Shown: positions 1 to 8,299, counted from the first letter of the stretch. The stretch is 64,000 nucleotides of DNA from RUG563 sp045589355 (GCA_045589355.1 JAZNOW010000074.1:10221-74220), one strand, 5' to 3'. Notes: a model not told the origin generated them from the letters alone. Translations and numbers: made by a program.

Positions 1-1050
1 TTTATAGTCTTCCTTGCTGGCCACCGCCTTGGCATAATCGCTGTTGAGGGGCGTATAAATGGAAATGCCGCGTTTGTTTACGTCGGCCCTGGTATCGGCA
101 TGCAGCCGCAGCATGATGAACGCGCCGCCGTCTTCGGCGATCTGGCAGCGTTCCAGATTGGTGTGGAATACGTCCTGGGTCTCCCGGGTCATCACCACGG
201 TAGCCCCCTGGCTGATCAGCTCATTCCGCAGCTTTTCGGCAATTTCCAGCACCACAATGCTTTCCTTGCGCATGGTCACCTTGCCCTGGGCCATGCCGCT
301 GGTGCCGGAGGTATACCCCTCCAGGCCGGGGCCGATGGGCTCCCGTACCATTTTGCCGTTTTCCTGATGGCCGGGGTCAATGCACACCACCACGCCGGAA
401 AGCCGGCCTTCCCGGGGTGCAGGCGCCGGGCCCATCTGATAGGCCTTGCGCACGGTATCTTCTTTCTTCACGGCTTCCTTCACCGTGCAGATCTTTACCG
501 TGGTCAGGGTGCGGGCATAAGTCAGCGGCAATGCCACCTGGCCTGTATACACGCCGTTTTCATCCGGAAACACATACATTTCGCCGCTTTCCTGCTTGTT
601 GCGGAACTGCAGCAGCATAAAATCGGTGCCGGGGGCTTCAAAGGAATAGCCAAAGCCTTCCACCGTTTCCGTCAGCACCAGGTTTTCCACCTTGCCGTTG
701 GATTTTCCCTCCGGCACGGCGTACCCGGCACTCTTTTCCAGTTTCACCGTGGCGGAACCCAGGGTGTTTGTTTTCAGGTTCTTTACCGTCACCTTCACAT
801 TGCCGCCCTTGCCGGACCAGGGAAGCGGAATCTCCCCTTCAAAGTTGCCGTTTTCACCGTATACCACCATTTTGCCGCCGGCATCGGGGGCGGTGAATTC
901 AACGATGGCAAACTGTGCATCCTCCAACGTGAAGGCGTAGTCCACCTTTCCTTCCCCGGCGGTCACCTCCACCTTCGTGGCGGCAAAAGCCCCCACCGCC
1001 GGCAGCATAAGCATCAGTGCAGTCAGCACTGCAAAAAGTTTCTTGCACAT
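1..1050 (-). CDS. N-acetylmuramoyl-L-alanine amidase (Amidase_3), C-terminus cut by window edge
   Basis: The visible 350 residues begin with a signal peptide (lysines at 3-4, hydrophobic core to about 23). Two beta-rich repeats of unknown type follow (about 28-105 and 120-190), then an Amidase_3 catalytic domain from about 218. Zinc ligands typical of the family are visible: the His of DPGH (228), Glu 263 and the His of LHAD (317). The EPIGPG and SGTSG loop matches clostridial secreted amidases. These enzymes cut the amide bond between muramic acid and the stem peptide, so the product probably remodels peptidoglycan outside the membrane. The ATG at 1050 is preceded by AAAGGTG. The reading frame is open to base 1, so the end of the gene lies outside the window. 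The fold is recognised with good confidence; the exact physiological role is inferred. Confidence 0.88.
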   Translation of the reverse strand, partial: MCKKLFAVLTALMLMLPAVGAFAATKVEVTAGEGKVDYAFTLEDAQFAIVEFTAPDAGGKMVVYGENGNFEGEIPLPWSGKGGNVKVTVKNLKTNTLGSATVKLEKSAGYAVPEGKSNGKVENLVLTETVEGFGYSFEAPGTDFMLLQFRNKQESGEMYVFPDENGVYTGQVALPLTYARTLTTVKICTVKEAVKKEDTVRKAYQMGPAPAPREGRLSGVVVCIDPGHQENGKMVREPIGPGLEGYTSGTSGMAQGKVTMRKESIVVLEIAEKLRNELISQGATVVMTRETQDVFHTNLERCQIAEDGGAFIMLRLHADTRADVNKRGISIYTPLNSDYAKAVASKEDYK

Positions 1051-1082
1051 TCCTGTCACACCTTTAACGTGAAATTACACAA

Positions 1083-1111
1083 AGTATACCACATTGCCCC
1101 TCTTTTCGCAA
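1083..1111 (-). promoter_or_regulatory. Sigma-A-type promoter for the amidase gene
   Basis: On the minus strand TTGCGA (1111-1106) and TATACT (1088-1083) are separated by 17 bases. The start codon lies 33 bases further on. It is back-to-back with the promoter of the divergent metallophosphoesterase gene. Confidence 0.6.
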
Positions 1112-1140
1112 TTGCACAAGAAGCGCAAATATGCTACAAT
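1112..1140 (+). promoter_or_regulatory. Sigma-A-type promoter for the metallophosphoesterase gene
   Basis: TTGCAC (1112-1117) and TACAAT (1135-1140) are spaced by 17 bases, 32 bases before the ATG at 1173. It abuts the divergent amidase promoter. Confidence 0.6.
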
Positions 1141-1172
1141 TTCCTTACATCCATTGGCGAAAGGACGCTTTC

Positions 1173-2033
1173 ATGAGCAATCACCATCATCATAAAAAAG
1201 CAAAAAAGCCGGGAAGGCTGGGCAAATGGCTGGCCCTTTTGCCGGCAGGCTGTGCCCTGCTGTATCCGCTGTATCTGGCCCGGCAGCTGGATCTTGTGGA
1301 AACAAGCTATTCAAACGCCGCGCTGCCCCGGGCGTTTCACGGGCTGAAAATTGCCTATGTGTCCGATATCCACTGGGGCACCTTCTTTTCGGACCGGCGG
1401 CTGGAAGCGCTGATCAGCCGGGTCAATGCCCTGGAAGCGGATTTCGTTTTTCTGGGCGGCGATTATGCGGAGGATGCCGACGGCGCCCTGCGGTTCTGGC
1501 AGAAAAAGCCTTCCTTTCAGGCAAAAATCGCCACCCTGGCCGTCTTTGGCAATCACGACCGTACCCTGCCCGAAAGCCACCTGCCCCGCATTCAGCGGGC
1601 CATGAAGCAATCCGGCGTCATACCGCTGGTCAACGATGTGTGGCTGTTCGAAAAAGAGGGCAGCACCCTTTCGGTTTCCGGCATCGACGATTTTTACAAC
1701 GGCCACCCGGATCTGGGCAAAGTGGCCCGTCAATCCTGCAAAGCCGATTTTTCCATCTTCCTGCCCCACACCCCGGACGTACTGCCACAGGTATATGCCA
1801 TGGGCCGGCCCTTTTTCCACCTGGCCCTGTGCGGCCACACCCACGGCGGGCAGGTATCCCTGTTTGGCTGGGCGCCCATTTCCTCCAGCGACCTGGGCAG
1901 CCGTTACCTTTCCGGCTGGTACCATGAAAACGGCGCCGATATCCTGGTATCCAACGGCGTGGGCGCATCCGATTTGCCGGTAAGGCTGGGCGCCCGGCCG
2001 CAGATTCACCTGATCACCCTGCAATGTCAATAA
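1173..2033 (+). CDS. Membrane-anchored metallophosphoesterase (YkuE-like)
   Basis: This is a 286-residue calcineurin-like phosphoesterase. Metal-binding motifs appear in the family order: SDIHWG, GGDYAED, GNHD and GHTHGG near the C-terminus. A His-rich, Lys-rich N-terminus is followed by one hydrophobic segment (about residues 15-32), so the catalytic domain is probably held on the membrane. Homologues such as YkuE act on phosphate esters at the cell surface, but the substrate cannot be read from the sequence. The ATG at 1173 was chosen over an upstream in-frame ATG at 1131 because AAAGGA sits 8 bases before it and the upstream one lies within the promoter. It may share a transcript with the DUF362 gene 32 bases downstream. 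Confidence 0.88.
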   Translation: MSNHHHHKKAKKPGRLGKWLALLPAGCALLYPLYLARQLDLVETSYSNAALPRAFHGLKIAYVSDIHWGTFFSDRRLEALISRVNALEADFVFLGGDYAEDADGALRFWQKKPSFQAKIATLAVFGNHDRTLPESHLPRIQRAMKQSGVIPLVNDVWLFEKEGSTLSVSGIDDFYNGHPDLGKVARQSCKADFSIFLPHTPDVLPQVYAMGRPFFHLALCGHTHGGQVSLFGWAPISSSDLGSRYLSGWYHENGADILVSNGVGASDLPVRLGARPQIHLITLQCQ

Positions 2034-2065
2034 AAAAATACGCATAACAGAAAGGAGCAATCCCC

Positions 2066-3154
2066 ATGCCCGGACAGGTACTTTTTTCTTCCATGGCTTA
2101 TGCCCGTTACGAACAGGGGCAAACCCTTCCCGCCAAATTTGAACGGATGCTGAAAAAATCCGGTCTGGCGGAAAAAGTGAAGGGCAAGAAAGTAGCCATC
2201 AAAATGCACATCGGTGACGGCGTCACCTACTCCACCATCCCGCCGGTGTTTGTGCGCTCGCTGGTGAAGTTTGTTCAGGACAGCGGCGCCGAATGCTTCA
2301 TTACCGACCATTACGTCTACCACCGCCATCCCGAACGCCGGGGCTACACCGCCGATAACCTGGGCTGCCCCGTGCTGGACGACTGCGGCTATTTCGGCAA
2401 ATATTACTACACCAAGGAAGTGGATTTCAAGTCCTTCCGCCATGTGGACGTGGCCGGCCTGATCCACGACGCCGATTTCCTCATCGACTTTTCCCACGTC
2501 AAGGGCCATGGTGCCTGCGGCTACGGCGGTGCCTGCAAAAACATCTCCATGGGCTGCGTGACCGACCGTACCCGCCACGAGATCCACGGGCTGGAAGGCG
2601 GCCTGCTCTGGGACGAAAGCAAGTGCATCCACTGCAACAAGTGCATTGAAGCCTGCAACCACCACGCCAATCGCTTCGACAAAGACGGCAAATACAAAGT
2701 GAATTACCACGACTGCACCATGTGCCAGCACTGCGCCAAGGTGTGCCCCGTAAAGGCCGTCACCCTGGACAGCCACGACTATGCCGATTTCCAGCAGGGC
2801 ATGGCCCTTTGCACCAAAACGGTGCTGGATCTGTTCGGCCCGGAAAATGTATACTTCATCAACATGCTCATTTCCATCACCGCCCTGTGCGATTGCTGGG
2901 GGCTCACCACCCCTTCCCTGGTGCCGGATATCGGCGTCATGGCCAGCGATGACATTGTGGCCATCGAGCGCGCCAGCCTGGACATGATTAAATATGAAGA
3001 CCTTATTCCTCAGGGTGTCCCCAAGGGACACAAGATGGGTGAAGAAGGCCACCTGTTCCAGCGGCTCCACGGCAAGGACCCCTACCTGCAGATCAAAATG
3101 CTGGAGGATATGGGCCTGGGTACCCAGAACTATACCATCGAAGAAGTAAAATAA
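2066..3154 (+). CDS. DUF362 domain protein with two 4Fe-4S clusters
   Basis: The 362-residue protein has an N-terminal DUF362 domain (about 1-180) and a bacterial-ferredoxin module (about 187-235). The first cluster motif is CIHCNKCIEAC and the second CTMCQHCAKVCP, the spacing of a classical 2[4Fe-4S] ferredoxin. No signal peptide or membrane segment is seen, so it should be cytoplasmic. DUF362 proteins with ferredoxin tails are common in anaerobic Clostridia and are presumed redox proteins, but the partner and reaction are not established. The ATG at 2066 follows AAAGGAG by 8 bases. It lies 32 bases after the phosphoesterase gene with no terminator between. Confidence 0.9.
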   Translation: MPGQVLFSSMAYARYEQGQTLPAKFERMLKKSGLAEKVKGKKVAIKMHIGDGVTYSTIPPVFVRSLVKFVQDSGAECFITDHYVYHRHPERRGYTADNLGCPVLDDCGYFGKYYYTKEVDFKSFRHVDVAGLIHDADFLIDFSHVKGHGACGYGGACKNISMGCVTDRTRHEIHGLEGGLLWDESKCIHCNKCIEACNHHANRFDKDGKYKVNYHDCTMCQHCAKVCPVKAVTLDSHDYADFQQGMALCTKTVLDLFGPENVYFINMLISITALCDCWGLTTPSLVPDIGVMASDDIVAIERASLDMIKYEDLIPQGVPKGHKMGEEGHLFQRLHGKDPYLQIKMLEDMGLGTQNYTIEEVK

Positions 3155-3177
3155 TCCGTTCGTGAAAGGGGAACCAT

Positions 3178-3226
3178 GCAGGGCTTCGCCCCTGCCCACT
3201 AGGGTCATTGACCCTGGACCCAATTG
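3178..3226 (-). repeat. Dispersed double-hairpin repeat, copy A
   Basis: Read on the minus strand it contains GGGTCCAGGGTC, a short loop, then GACCCT and a second G/C hairpin ending GGGGCGAAGCCCTGC. On the plus strand the arms are AGGGTC (3201-3206)/GACCCT (3210-3215) and GCAGGG (3178-3183)/CCCTGC. Copies B and C have the same order of hairpins. Confidence 0.7.
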
Positions 3227-3404
3227 CGGAAGTGGTTGTCCGGAAGACCAAACACCTTCCCGCTGTTGCAACCGGCACGCAGAAACTTCTTGGAAAAAGA
3301 CGTTTGCAATATTGCGAATTGGCAGCGGCACCGCCGCACACACGTGCTGGGCGGCGGAACGCCGCCTGCCGGATGCCCTGGCATCCGGGGAAAACGATAA
3401 AAGA

Positions 3405-3442
3405 AGCGGTGAGAGAATTTTTTCTCTCCACCGCTCTTTTTT
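3405..3442 (+). terminator. Rho-independent terminator downstream of the DUF362 gene
   Basis: AGCGGTGAGAGAA (3405-3417) pairs with TTCTCTCCACCGCT (3423-3436) with one bulge, followed by a run of six T. It lies 250 bases after the DUF362 stop codon, beyond repeat copy A. Confidence 0.75.
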
Positions 3443-3530
3443 CGTTTTCATAGCGCCCGTGGGCTCATGATTCCATCCCTCAAGTTTCACGCGGAAACAG
3501 TTTGTTTATATACACAACTACTTCGCGGAT

Positions 3531-3588
3531 TGGGTCCAGGGCCAATGGCCCTGGCGTGGGGGTACAGGGGGACGAGCAGTCCCCCTGC
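3531..3588 (+). repeat. Dispersed double-hairpin repeat, copy B
   Basis: GGGTCCAGGG begins the element. Hairpin 1 is CCAGGGCC (3536-3543)/GGCCCTGG (3547-3554); hairpin 2 is CAGGGGG (3565-3571)/CCCCCTG (3581-3587). Copy C near 13.1 kb is nearly the same in the stems, and copy A is the inverted form. Confidence 0.75.
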
Positions 3589-3603
3589 CTAGCCCATTCA
3601 TCC

Positions 3604-4146
3604 TCATTCAAACAACTGGGCTTCTTTTTCCAGCTGCTTCTTTTTTCCCTGCAGCTTTTTCAACCCCAGCCCCAGCAGCACAGAAACCCCGATGGATGCG
3701 CAGCCGGCGATCAGATTCAAAGTGGAAGGAAAACCGATGCCGATGCACAGGTTGTAAAGACCAATGCCGATATTGAGAATCAAGAACGGCACCAGCAGGG
3801 TGATGATACTGCGCAAATGCCTGATGCGGGAAGCGTGATCCCCGTGCAGTTCAAAGGGGCCGTCCGCCGTTTTCTTGCGGAAATACACCCATTTCATAAT
3901 TCTGCCCACCATCTCCGCCCCGGTATCCTCCACAAAGCGGATATAGTCCTTTCCTTCTTCGGAAGTGGGCCATTCCTCCAGCATTTCCAGCCGCACGGTA
4001 TATGCACCGGGTTCACAATCCTCAAATTCATACGTCCCCAGGCGATAGCCAACCAGCACCTTACCCTTTTGTGCCATTTCGTTCAGCCAGGCTTCCTCTT
4101 CGTCAAACTGCCAGGCCCACAGCCATTTTCTCACTTTCGTCCTCAT
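3604..4146 (-). CDS. DUF2812 domain membrane protein
   Basis: The 180-residue protein has a soluble N-terminal half with the DUF2812 pattern (Trp-rich start KWLWAWQFDEEEAWL, then LEMLEEWP) and two hydrophobic segments at about 113-135 and 142-162, followed by a Lys-rich cytoplasmic tail. DUF2812 proteins usually travel with PadR-type regulators, often annotated as accessory or sensing partners; their function is unknown. The ATG at 4146 overlaps the padR stop codon as ATGA, which implies translational coupling. An upstream in-frame start would run 45 bases into padR and has no ribosome binding site. Confidence 0.85.
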   Translation of the reverse strand: MRTKVRKWLWAWQFDEEEAWLNEMAQKGKVLVGYRLGTYEFEDCEPGAYTVRLEMLEEWPTSEEGKDYIRFVEDTGAEMVGRIMKWVYFRKKTADGPFELHGDHASRIRHLRSIITLLVPFLILNIGIGLYNLCIGIGFPSTLNLIAGCASIGVSVLLGLGLKKLQGKKKQLEKEAQLFE

Positions 4147-4460
4147 TGCGCATCCTCCAATACCCTTTTCCCGTTCTCTGCCAGTTCGCAAAGCCGGGCA
4201 TATTCGTCCTGCAATATTTTCTTACCGCTTTCGGTGATCCTGTATTCCTTCTTCCGGCTGTCCCCCGCTTCATCCACCGAAACAATCCATCCTTTTTCCA
4301 GCATGCTGCTGATGGCGCCGTACAGGGTGCCTGCCGCCAGGTGCAACCGCCCTCCGGACAGTTTTTCCACGTTCTGCATGATGCCGTAGCCGTGCATGGG
4401 CTTCAGCAGCGAAAGCAGAATGTAGTACACCGCTTCCGTCAAGGGAAAATTCGCTCCCAT
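4143..4460 (-). CDS. PadR family transcriptional regulator
   Basis: The 105-residue protein matches the short PadR class: winged helix with the signature LKPMHGYGIMQ near 22-32, LAAGTLYGAISSMLEKGW in the recognition and wing region, then a KKEYRIT strand and a short C-terminal dimerisation helix. PadR proteins repress their own gene and neighbouring transporter genes until a ligand binds. The ATG at 4460 follows GAAAGGAG; upstream in-frame starts lie within the operator and promoter. Its promoter is covered by inverted repeats (4480-4528), so autorepression is likely. The divergent ABC exporter beginning at 4715 is a candidate second target, which is inference. Confidence 0.9.
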   Translation of the reverse strand: MGANFPLTEAVYYILLSLLKPMHGYGIMQNVEKLSGGRLHLAAGTLYGAISSMLEKGWIVSVDEAGDSRKKEYRITESGKKILQDEYARLCELAENGKRVLEDAQ

Positions 4461-4479
4461 TCCGTTTCTCCTTTCGTCG

Positions 4480-4535
4480 GCCGATATATCGTGTGCCGAT
4501 ATATGTATTATATCGGCTTCCGATACATCTGTCAA
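4480..4535 (-). promoter_or_regulatory. padR promoter overlapped by a multi-site PadR operator
   Basis: On the minus strand TTGACA (4535-4530) and TATAAT (4512-4507) are spaced by exactly 17 bases. The -10 box sits inside a perfect inverted repeat: GCCGATATA (4495-4503), five bases, TATATCGGC (4509-4517). A further direct copy of GCCGATATA lies at 4480-4488 and a near copy, CCGATACAT, at 4520-4528 inside the promoter spacer. Four half-sites over one promoter are a strong sign of a repressor operator, most simply PadR itself. Confidence 0.8.
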
Positions 4536-4653
4536 CCCCCTTTCCGGAAAATATTTGTCTCTTTCCGCACAGCAAAAGAATGACAATTTTTCTCCTTCTT
4601 CTGTCACTTTCTGCCGTTTGGAGGATTTGGGAAAAAAATCGCAACATTTTATC

Positions 4654-4681
4654 TTGACGCTATTTTTGGCCTTGCTATAAT
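4654..4681 (+). promoter_or_regulatory. Promoter of the ABC exporter operon
   Basis: TTGACG (4654-4659) and TATAAT (4676-4681) are separated by 16 bases, about 34 bases before the GTG start. No copy of the GATATA half-site is seen inside this promoter. Confidence 0.7.
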
Positions 4682-4714
4682 ATAGGAGATTTTTATCATG
4701 CGGAGGTATGCGTT

Positions 4715-6460
4715 GTGGATACCATTAAGCGCATCTGGGGCCTGATGAAGCCCTACAAAAAGCATCTCTTTGGCGGCCTGCTGCTTCAGACGGTGGTTAT
4801 CATCGCCATGCTGGTCAAGCCCTACATCACCAAGTTCATCGTGGACGACGTGATCACAAACGGCCTGTACGAGAAGCTGATCCCCTTCTGCATCATGCTG
4901 GTAGGGCTCACCCTGCTCACCGGCGTGTGCAATTTCTGCCGCAGCGTGCTCTATGAGCGCATGAGCCAGTCGGCCATGTGGGATTTGCGTACCGGCCTGT
5001 ATGCCCATCTGCAGGAAATGCCCTACGAATTTTATGACAAGCACCGTGTAGGCGAAATCATGAGCCGCATGACCGGCGATATCGACGGCGTGCGTCACCT
5101 GATGGCCTTTGGCGTCATTCATGTGTATGAACAGGCCCTGCGTTTTGTGGGCGCCTTCATTTTCATGATGACCATGTCCTGGCAGATCACCCTGCTGGTG
5201 CTCATCCTCACCCCCTTTATTGCCCTGATGGCCTGGGTGTTCAACAAAAAGGTGCGTCCCCTGTTCCGGGAAGTGCGGGAACAGAACGCCACCCTCAACA
5301 CCATCACCCAGGAAAACCTGGCCGGCATGCACGTGGTGAAGGCCTATGCCCAGGAACCTTATGAAGAAGAACGCTTCAATAAGGAAAACCAGAAGCTGGC
5401 GGATATGCACCTGAAGGTCAGCTGGCTGTGGTCCTCCTTCGTGCCCTTCATGGACGTGCTGGCATCCCTGTGCACCCCCATCGCGCTGCTGGGCGGCCTG
5501 CTGCTCACCATCAACGGTTCTTTGGAAATCGGCACCATGGTGGGCGTCACCGGCTACATCTGGATGCTGGTGGACCCCATGCGTCAGCTGCCCAACATCA
5601 TCAACATGGTCACCAACGCCGTCACTTCCGCCGAAAAGCTGTTCTATTATGTGGATCTCGGCGCCTCCATCAAGGAACCGGAAAACGCCAAATCCCCGGT
5701 CGAATTCAAGGGCCATGTGGTGTTTGACCATGTGAATTTCTCCTACGGCCATCAGACGGTGTTGAAGGACATCTGCCTGGAAGCAAAGCCCGGCGAAACG
5801 GTGGCCATCATGGGCGCCACGGGCTCGGGCAAATCCACCCTGGTCACGCTGCTCGGCCGGTTTTACGACATTCAGTCCGGCTCCATCAAAATTGACGGTA
5901 TCGACGTGCGCGAACATTCCATCAAGCCCCTGCGCCGCCACATCGGCTATGTGATGCAGGAAACCTTCCTCTTCTCCGATACCATTGCCGATAACATCCG
6001 CTACGGCGACCCCACCGGCGATATGGAACGGGTGAAGCGCAGCGCCAAGGTGGCCCAGGCCACCGAGTTCATCGATCATATGCCCCAGGGGTATGATACC
6101 GTGGTGGGCGAACGCGGCCTTGGCCTTTCCGGCGGCCAGAAACAGCGCACCGCCATTGCCCGTGCCGTGATGATCGACCCCTCCATCCTCATTCTGGACG
6201 ATTCCACTTCCGCCGTGGACATGGAAACGGAATACCAGATCCAGCAAGAATTGAAGGAAGTGCTCAAGGACCGCACCACCTTCATCATCGCCCACCGCAT
6301 TTCCTCCGTCAAGAATGCCGACCAGATCATCGTGCTGGATAACGGCGAAATTGCGGAACGGGGCAACCATAAAACCCTTATGGAAAAGGGCGGCATTTAC
6401 TACCAGATGGTGATGGACCAGATGTCCAGCGCCGTGAAGGTTGAAAAGGAGGTGCAGTAA
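4715..6460 (+). CDS. ABC exporter subunit 1 (degenerate Walker B), heterodimeric type
   Basis: The 581-residue half-transporter has an N-terminal exporter membrane domain (six helices over about 15-310) and a C-terminal ATPase. Walker A is GATGSGKS (367-374), the ABC signature is LSGGQ (about 470) and Walker B reads LILDDSTSAVD (about 492). The catalytic Glu usually found after Walker B is an Asp here. That substitution is typical of the degenerate site in heterodimeric exporters of the TM287/288 and BmrCD kind. The GTG at 4715 is used: GGAGG lies 8 bases upstream and the nearer ATG is out of frame. The stop codon lies one base before the ATG of the partner gene. Substrate is unknown; drugs, lipids or peptides are possible. 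Confidence 0.92.
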   Translation: MDTIKRIWGLMKPYKKHLFGGLLLQTVVIIAMLVKPYITKFIVDDVITNGLYEKLIPFCIMLVGLTLLTGVCNFCRSVLYERMSQSAMWDLRTGLYAHLQEMPYEFYDKHRVGEIMSRMTGDIDGVRHLMAFGVIHVYEQALRFVGAFIFMMTMSWQITLLVLILTPFIALMAWVFNKKVRPLFREVREQNATLNTITQENLAGMHVVKAYAQEPYEEERFNKENQKLADMHLKVSWLWSSFVPFMDVLASLCTPIALLGGLLLTINGSLEIGTMVGVTGYIWMLVDPMRQLPNIINMVTNAVTSAEKLFYYVDLGASIKEPENAKSPVEFKGHVVFDHVNFSYGHQTVLKDICLEAKPGETVAIMGATGSGKSTLVTLLGRFYDIQSGSIKIDGIDVREHSIKPLRRHIGYVMQETFLFSDTIADNIRYGDPTGDMERVKRSAKVAQATEFIDHMPQGYDTVVGERGLGLSGGQKQRTAIARAVMIDPSILILDDSTSAVDMETEYQIQQELKEVLKDRTTFIIAHRISSVKNADQIIVLDNGEIAERGNHKTLMEKGGIYYQMVMDQMSSAVKVEKEVQ

Positions 6461-6461
6461 A

Positions 6462-8252
6462 ATGGCCCGTGTCATTCGCCAGCTGGACGATGAAGCATTG
6501 GAAAAACCGTTTAATAAAGAACAGTTTGTCCGTTTGCTGCGCTACATGAAGCCCTATAAAAAGCAGGTTGGCTTTTCGCTGGTGCTGATGGTGGTCGCCA
6601 TGGCCTGCGGCCTGGCCAACCCCTACCTGATGAGCCGTGCCATCGGCGAGCTGCAGGTAAAGGCCACCCAGAACATGCCCTGGATCCTGGGCGGCATGGT
6701 GCTGCTTGCCATCATCGGCGCCATCTGCACCCGCTACCGTATCCGCTGGATGGACTCTGCCGGCCGCAAAGCCCTGGCAACGTTGCGTGAAGATTTGTTC
6801 CACCACATTCAGGGCATGAGCTTTTCCTTCTTCGATACCCGCTCCGCCGGCAAACTGCTGGTGCGCGTCATCAACGACGTCAACTCCCTGAACGACCTGT
6901 TCACCAACGGTATCGTGAACGTGCTCATCGACTGCATGACCATCGTGCTGCTGCTGATCATCATGCTGGTGGTGAACTGGAAGCTGACGCTGATCGGCAT
7001 GTGCATCCTGCCGTTATTGATCTTCATCCTGTTCAAAGTAAAGCGGATCATGCGCCTTCGCTGGCAGCGGGTGCGTGTGAAAAACTCCACCATGAACGGC
7101 TACCTCCACGAATCCCTCACCGGCATGCGGGTCACGGAAGCCTTCGTCCGTGAAGACGAAAACGACGATACCTTCCGCTCCGTCAACAGCGATATCCGCT
7201 CCTACTGGATGAAGGCCGTCACCATCAACAACCTCTTCTGGCCCATGCTGGATTTGACCGGCAACATCGGCACGGTGCTGGTGTACATTTTCGGCGTGGA
7301 GTTCATCAAGGCAGACCCTGCTTTCCTGGCAGACCTGCTGCTGCTCATCTGGTACCTGGGCCGCTTCTGGCAGCCCCTCAACACCCTGTCCAACTTCTAC
7401 AACAGCCTGCTTTCCGCCACCGCCTCCATGGAACGCATTTTCGAAATCATGGATACCGAATCGGACATTCAGGATAAGGAAGACGCCAAGCCCCTGCCCC
7501 CCATCGAAGGCCGGGTCACCTTTGAAAACGTCACCTTCTCCTACGACCGGGAAAAGACGGTGCTCAAGGACGTTTCCTTCGATATTGCCCCCGGCAATAC
7601 CATCGCCCTGGTGGGCCCCACCGGCGCCGGCAAAACCACCATCGTCAACCTGCTTTCCCGCTTCTATGACCCCACCGAAGGCAGCGTGAAGATCGACGGC
7701 CACGACCTGCGGGATCTGCAGCTCACCTCCATGCGCAAGCAGATGTCCGTCATGATGCAGGATACCTTCATTTTCTCCGGCACCATCATGGAAAACATCC
7801 GCTACGGCCGTCTGGACGCCACCGATGAAGAAGTGATCGAAGCGGCCAAAACCGTCAGCGCCCACGATTTCATCATGAACATGCCCAAGGGCTACCAGAC
7901 GGAAGTGAACGAACGGGGTTCTTCCCTGTCTCAGGGCCAGCGCCAGCTGATTTCCTTCGCCCGGGCACTGCTCAACGACCCCAAGATCCTCATCCTGGAC
8001 GAAGCCACCTCTTCCATCGACACCCGCACCGAAATGCTGATTCAGAAGGCGCTGGACGCCCTTCTGAAGAACCGCACCTCCTTCGTCATTGCCCACCGCC
8101 TGTCCACCATCCGCAATGCGGATTGCATCTTTGTAGTGCAGGACGGCAAGATCGCCGAAAGGGGCAACCACGAAGAGCTCATCAAGCTGCCCGGCGGCCA
8201 TTACCGTGGCCTGTGCGAAGCCCAGTACCGCTTCATGACGGCAGACGAATAA
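6462..8252 (+). CDS. ABC exporter subunit 2 (canonical ATPase site)
   Basis: This 596-residue half-transporter pairs with the preceding gene. It has six predicted membrane helices (about 38-320) and an ATPase with Walker A GPTGAGKT (about 384-391), signature LSQGQ and Walker B ILDEATSSID, which keeps the catalytic Glu. The LSQGQ signature departs from LSGGQ at one position, as often seen when one of the two nucleotide sites in a heterodimer is weakened. The ATG at 6462 follows AAAAGGAGGTG; an earlier in-frame ATG at 6441 lies inside the upstream gene before the ribosome binding site. A terminator follows at 8263. Confidence 0.92.
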   Translation: MARVIRQLDDEALEKPFNKEQFVRLLRYMKPYKKQVGFSLVLMVVAMACGLANPYLMSRAIGELQVKATQNMPWILGGMVLLAIIGAICTRYRIRWMDSAGRKALATLREDLFHHIQGMSFSFFDTRSAGKLLVRVINDVNSLNDLFTNGIVNVLIDCMTIVLLLIIMLVVNWKLTLIGMCILPLLIFILFKVKRIMRLRWQRVRVKNSTMNGYLHESLTGMRVTEAFVREDENDDTFRSVNSDIRSYWMKAVTINNLFWPMLDLTGNIGTVLVYIFGVEFIKADPAFLADLLLLIWYLGRFWQPLNTLSNFYNSLLSATASMERIFEIMDTESDIQDKEDAKPLPPIEGRVTFENVTFSYDREKTVLKDVSFDIAPGNTIALVGPTGAGKTTIVNLLSRFYDPTEGSVKIDGHDLRDLQLTSMRKQMSVMMQDTFIFSGTIMENIRYGRLDATDEEVIEAAKTVSAHDFIMNMPKGYQTEVNERGSSLSQGQRQLISFARALLNDPKILILDEATSSIDTRTEMLIQKALDALLKNRTSFVIAHRLSTIRNADCIFVVQDGKIAERGNHEELIKLPGGHYRGLCEAQYRFMTADE

Positions 8253-8262
8253 ACATTTCCGG

Positions 8263-8299
8263 CAGGATGCACGCCTTCTTGTGTGCATCCTGTTTTTTT
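8263..8299 (+). terminator. Terminator of the ABC exporter operon
   Basis: CAGGATGCAC (8263-8272) pairs perfectly with GTGCATCCTG (8283-8292), followed by seven T. It lies 10 bases after the exporter stop codon and directly before the next promoter. Confidence 0.9.

Larger units (their letters stand above)
3155..3603. other. 449-base intergenic region with hairpin repeats and a terminator
   Basis: No convincing gene is seen here. It holds one repeat copy reading on the minus strand (3178-3226), a rho-independent terminator (3405-3442) and a second repeat copy on the plus strand (3531-3588). The two copies face each other around about 300 bases. Short frames present in both strands run through the hairpins and lack ribosome binding sites. 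Confidence 0.7.

Noticed and set aside
3502..4389. Plus-strand frame over the repeat and the DUF2812 gene
   Set aside because: Begins in a repeat, is antisense to DUF2812 and padR, and has no ribosome binding site.
4649..6475. Open frame of about 600 codons opposite the first ABC subunit
   Set aside because: Composition is Gly/His/Val-rich, typical of antisense frames in GC-rich genes; no ribosome binding site or domain; the plus strand encodes a clear ABC exporter.
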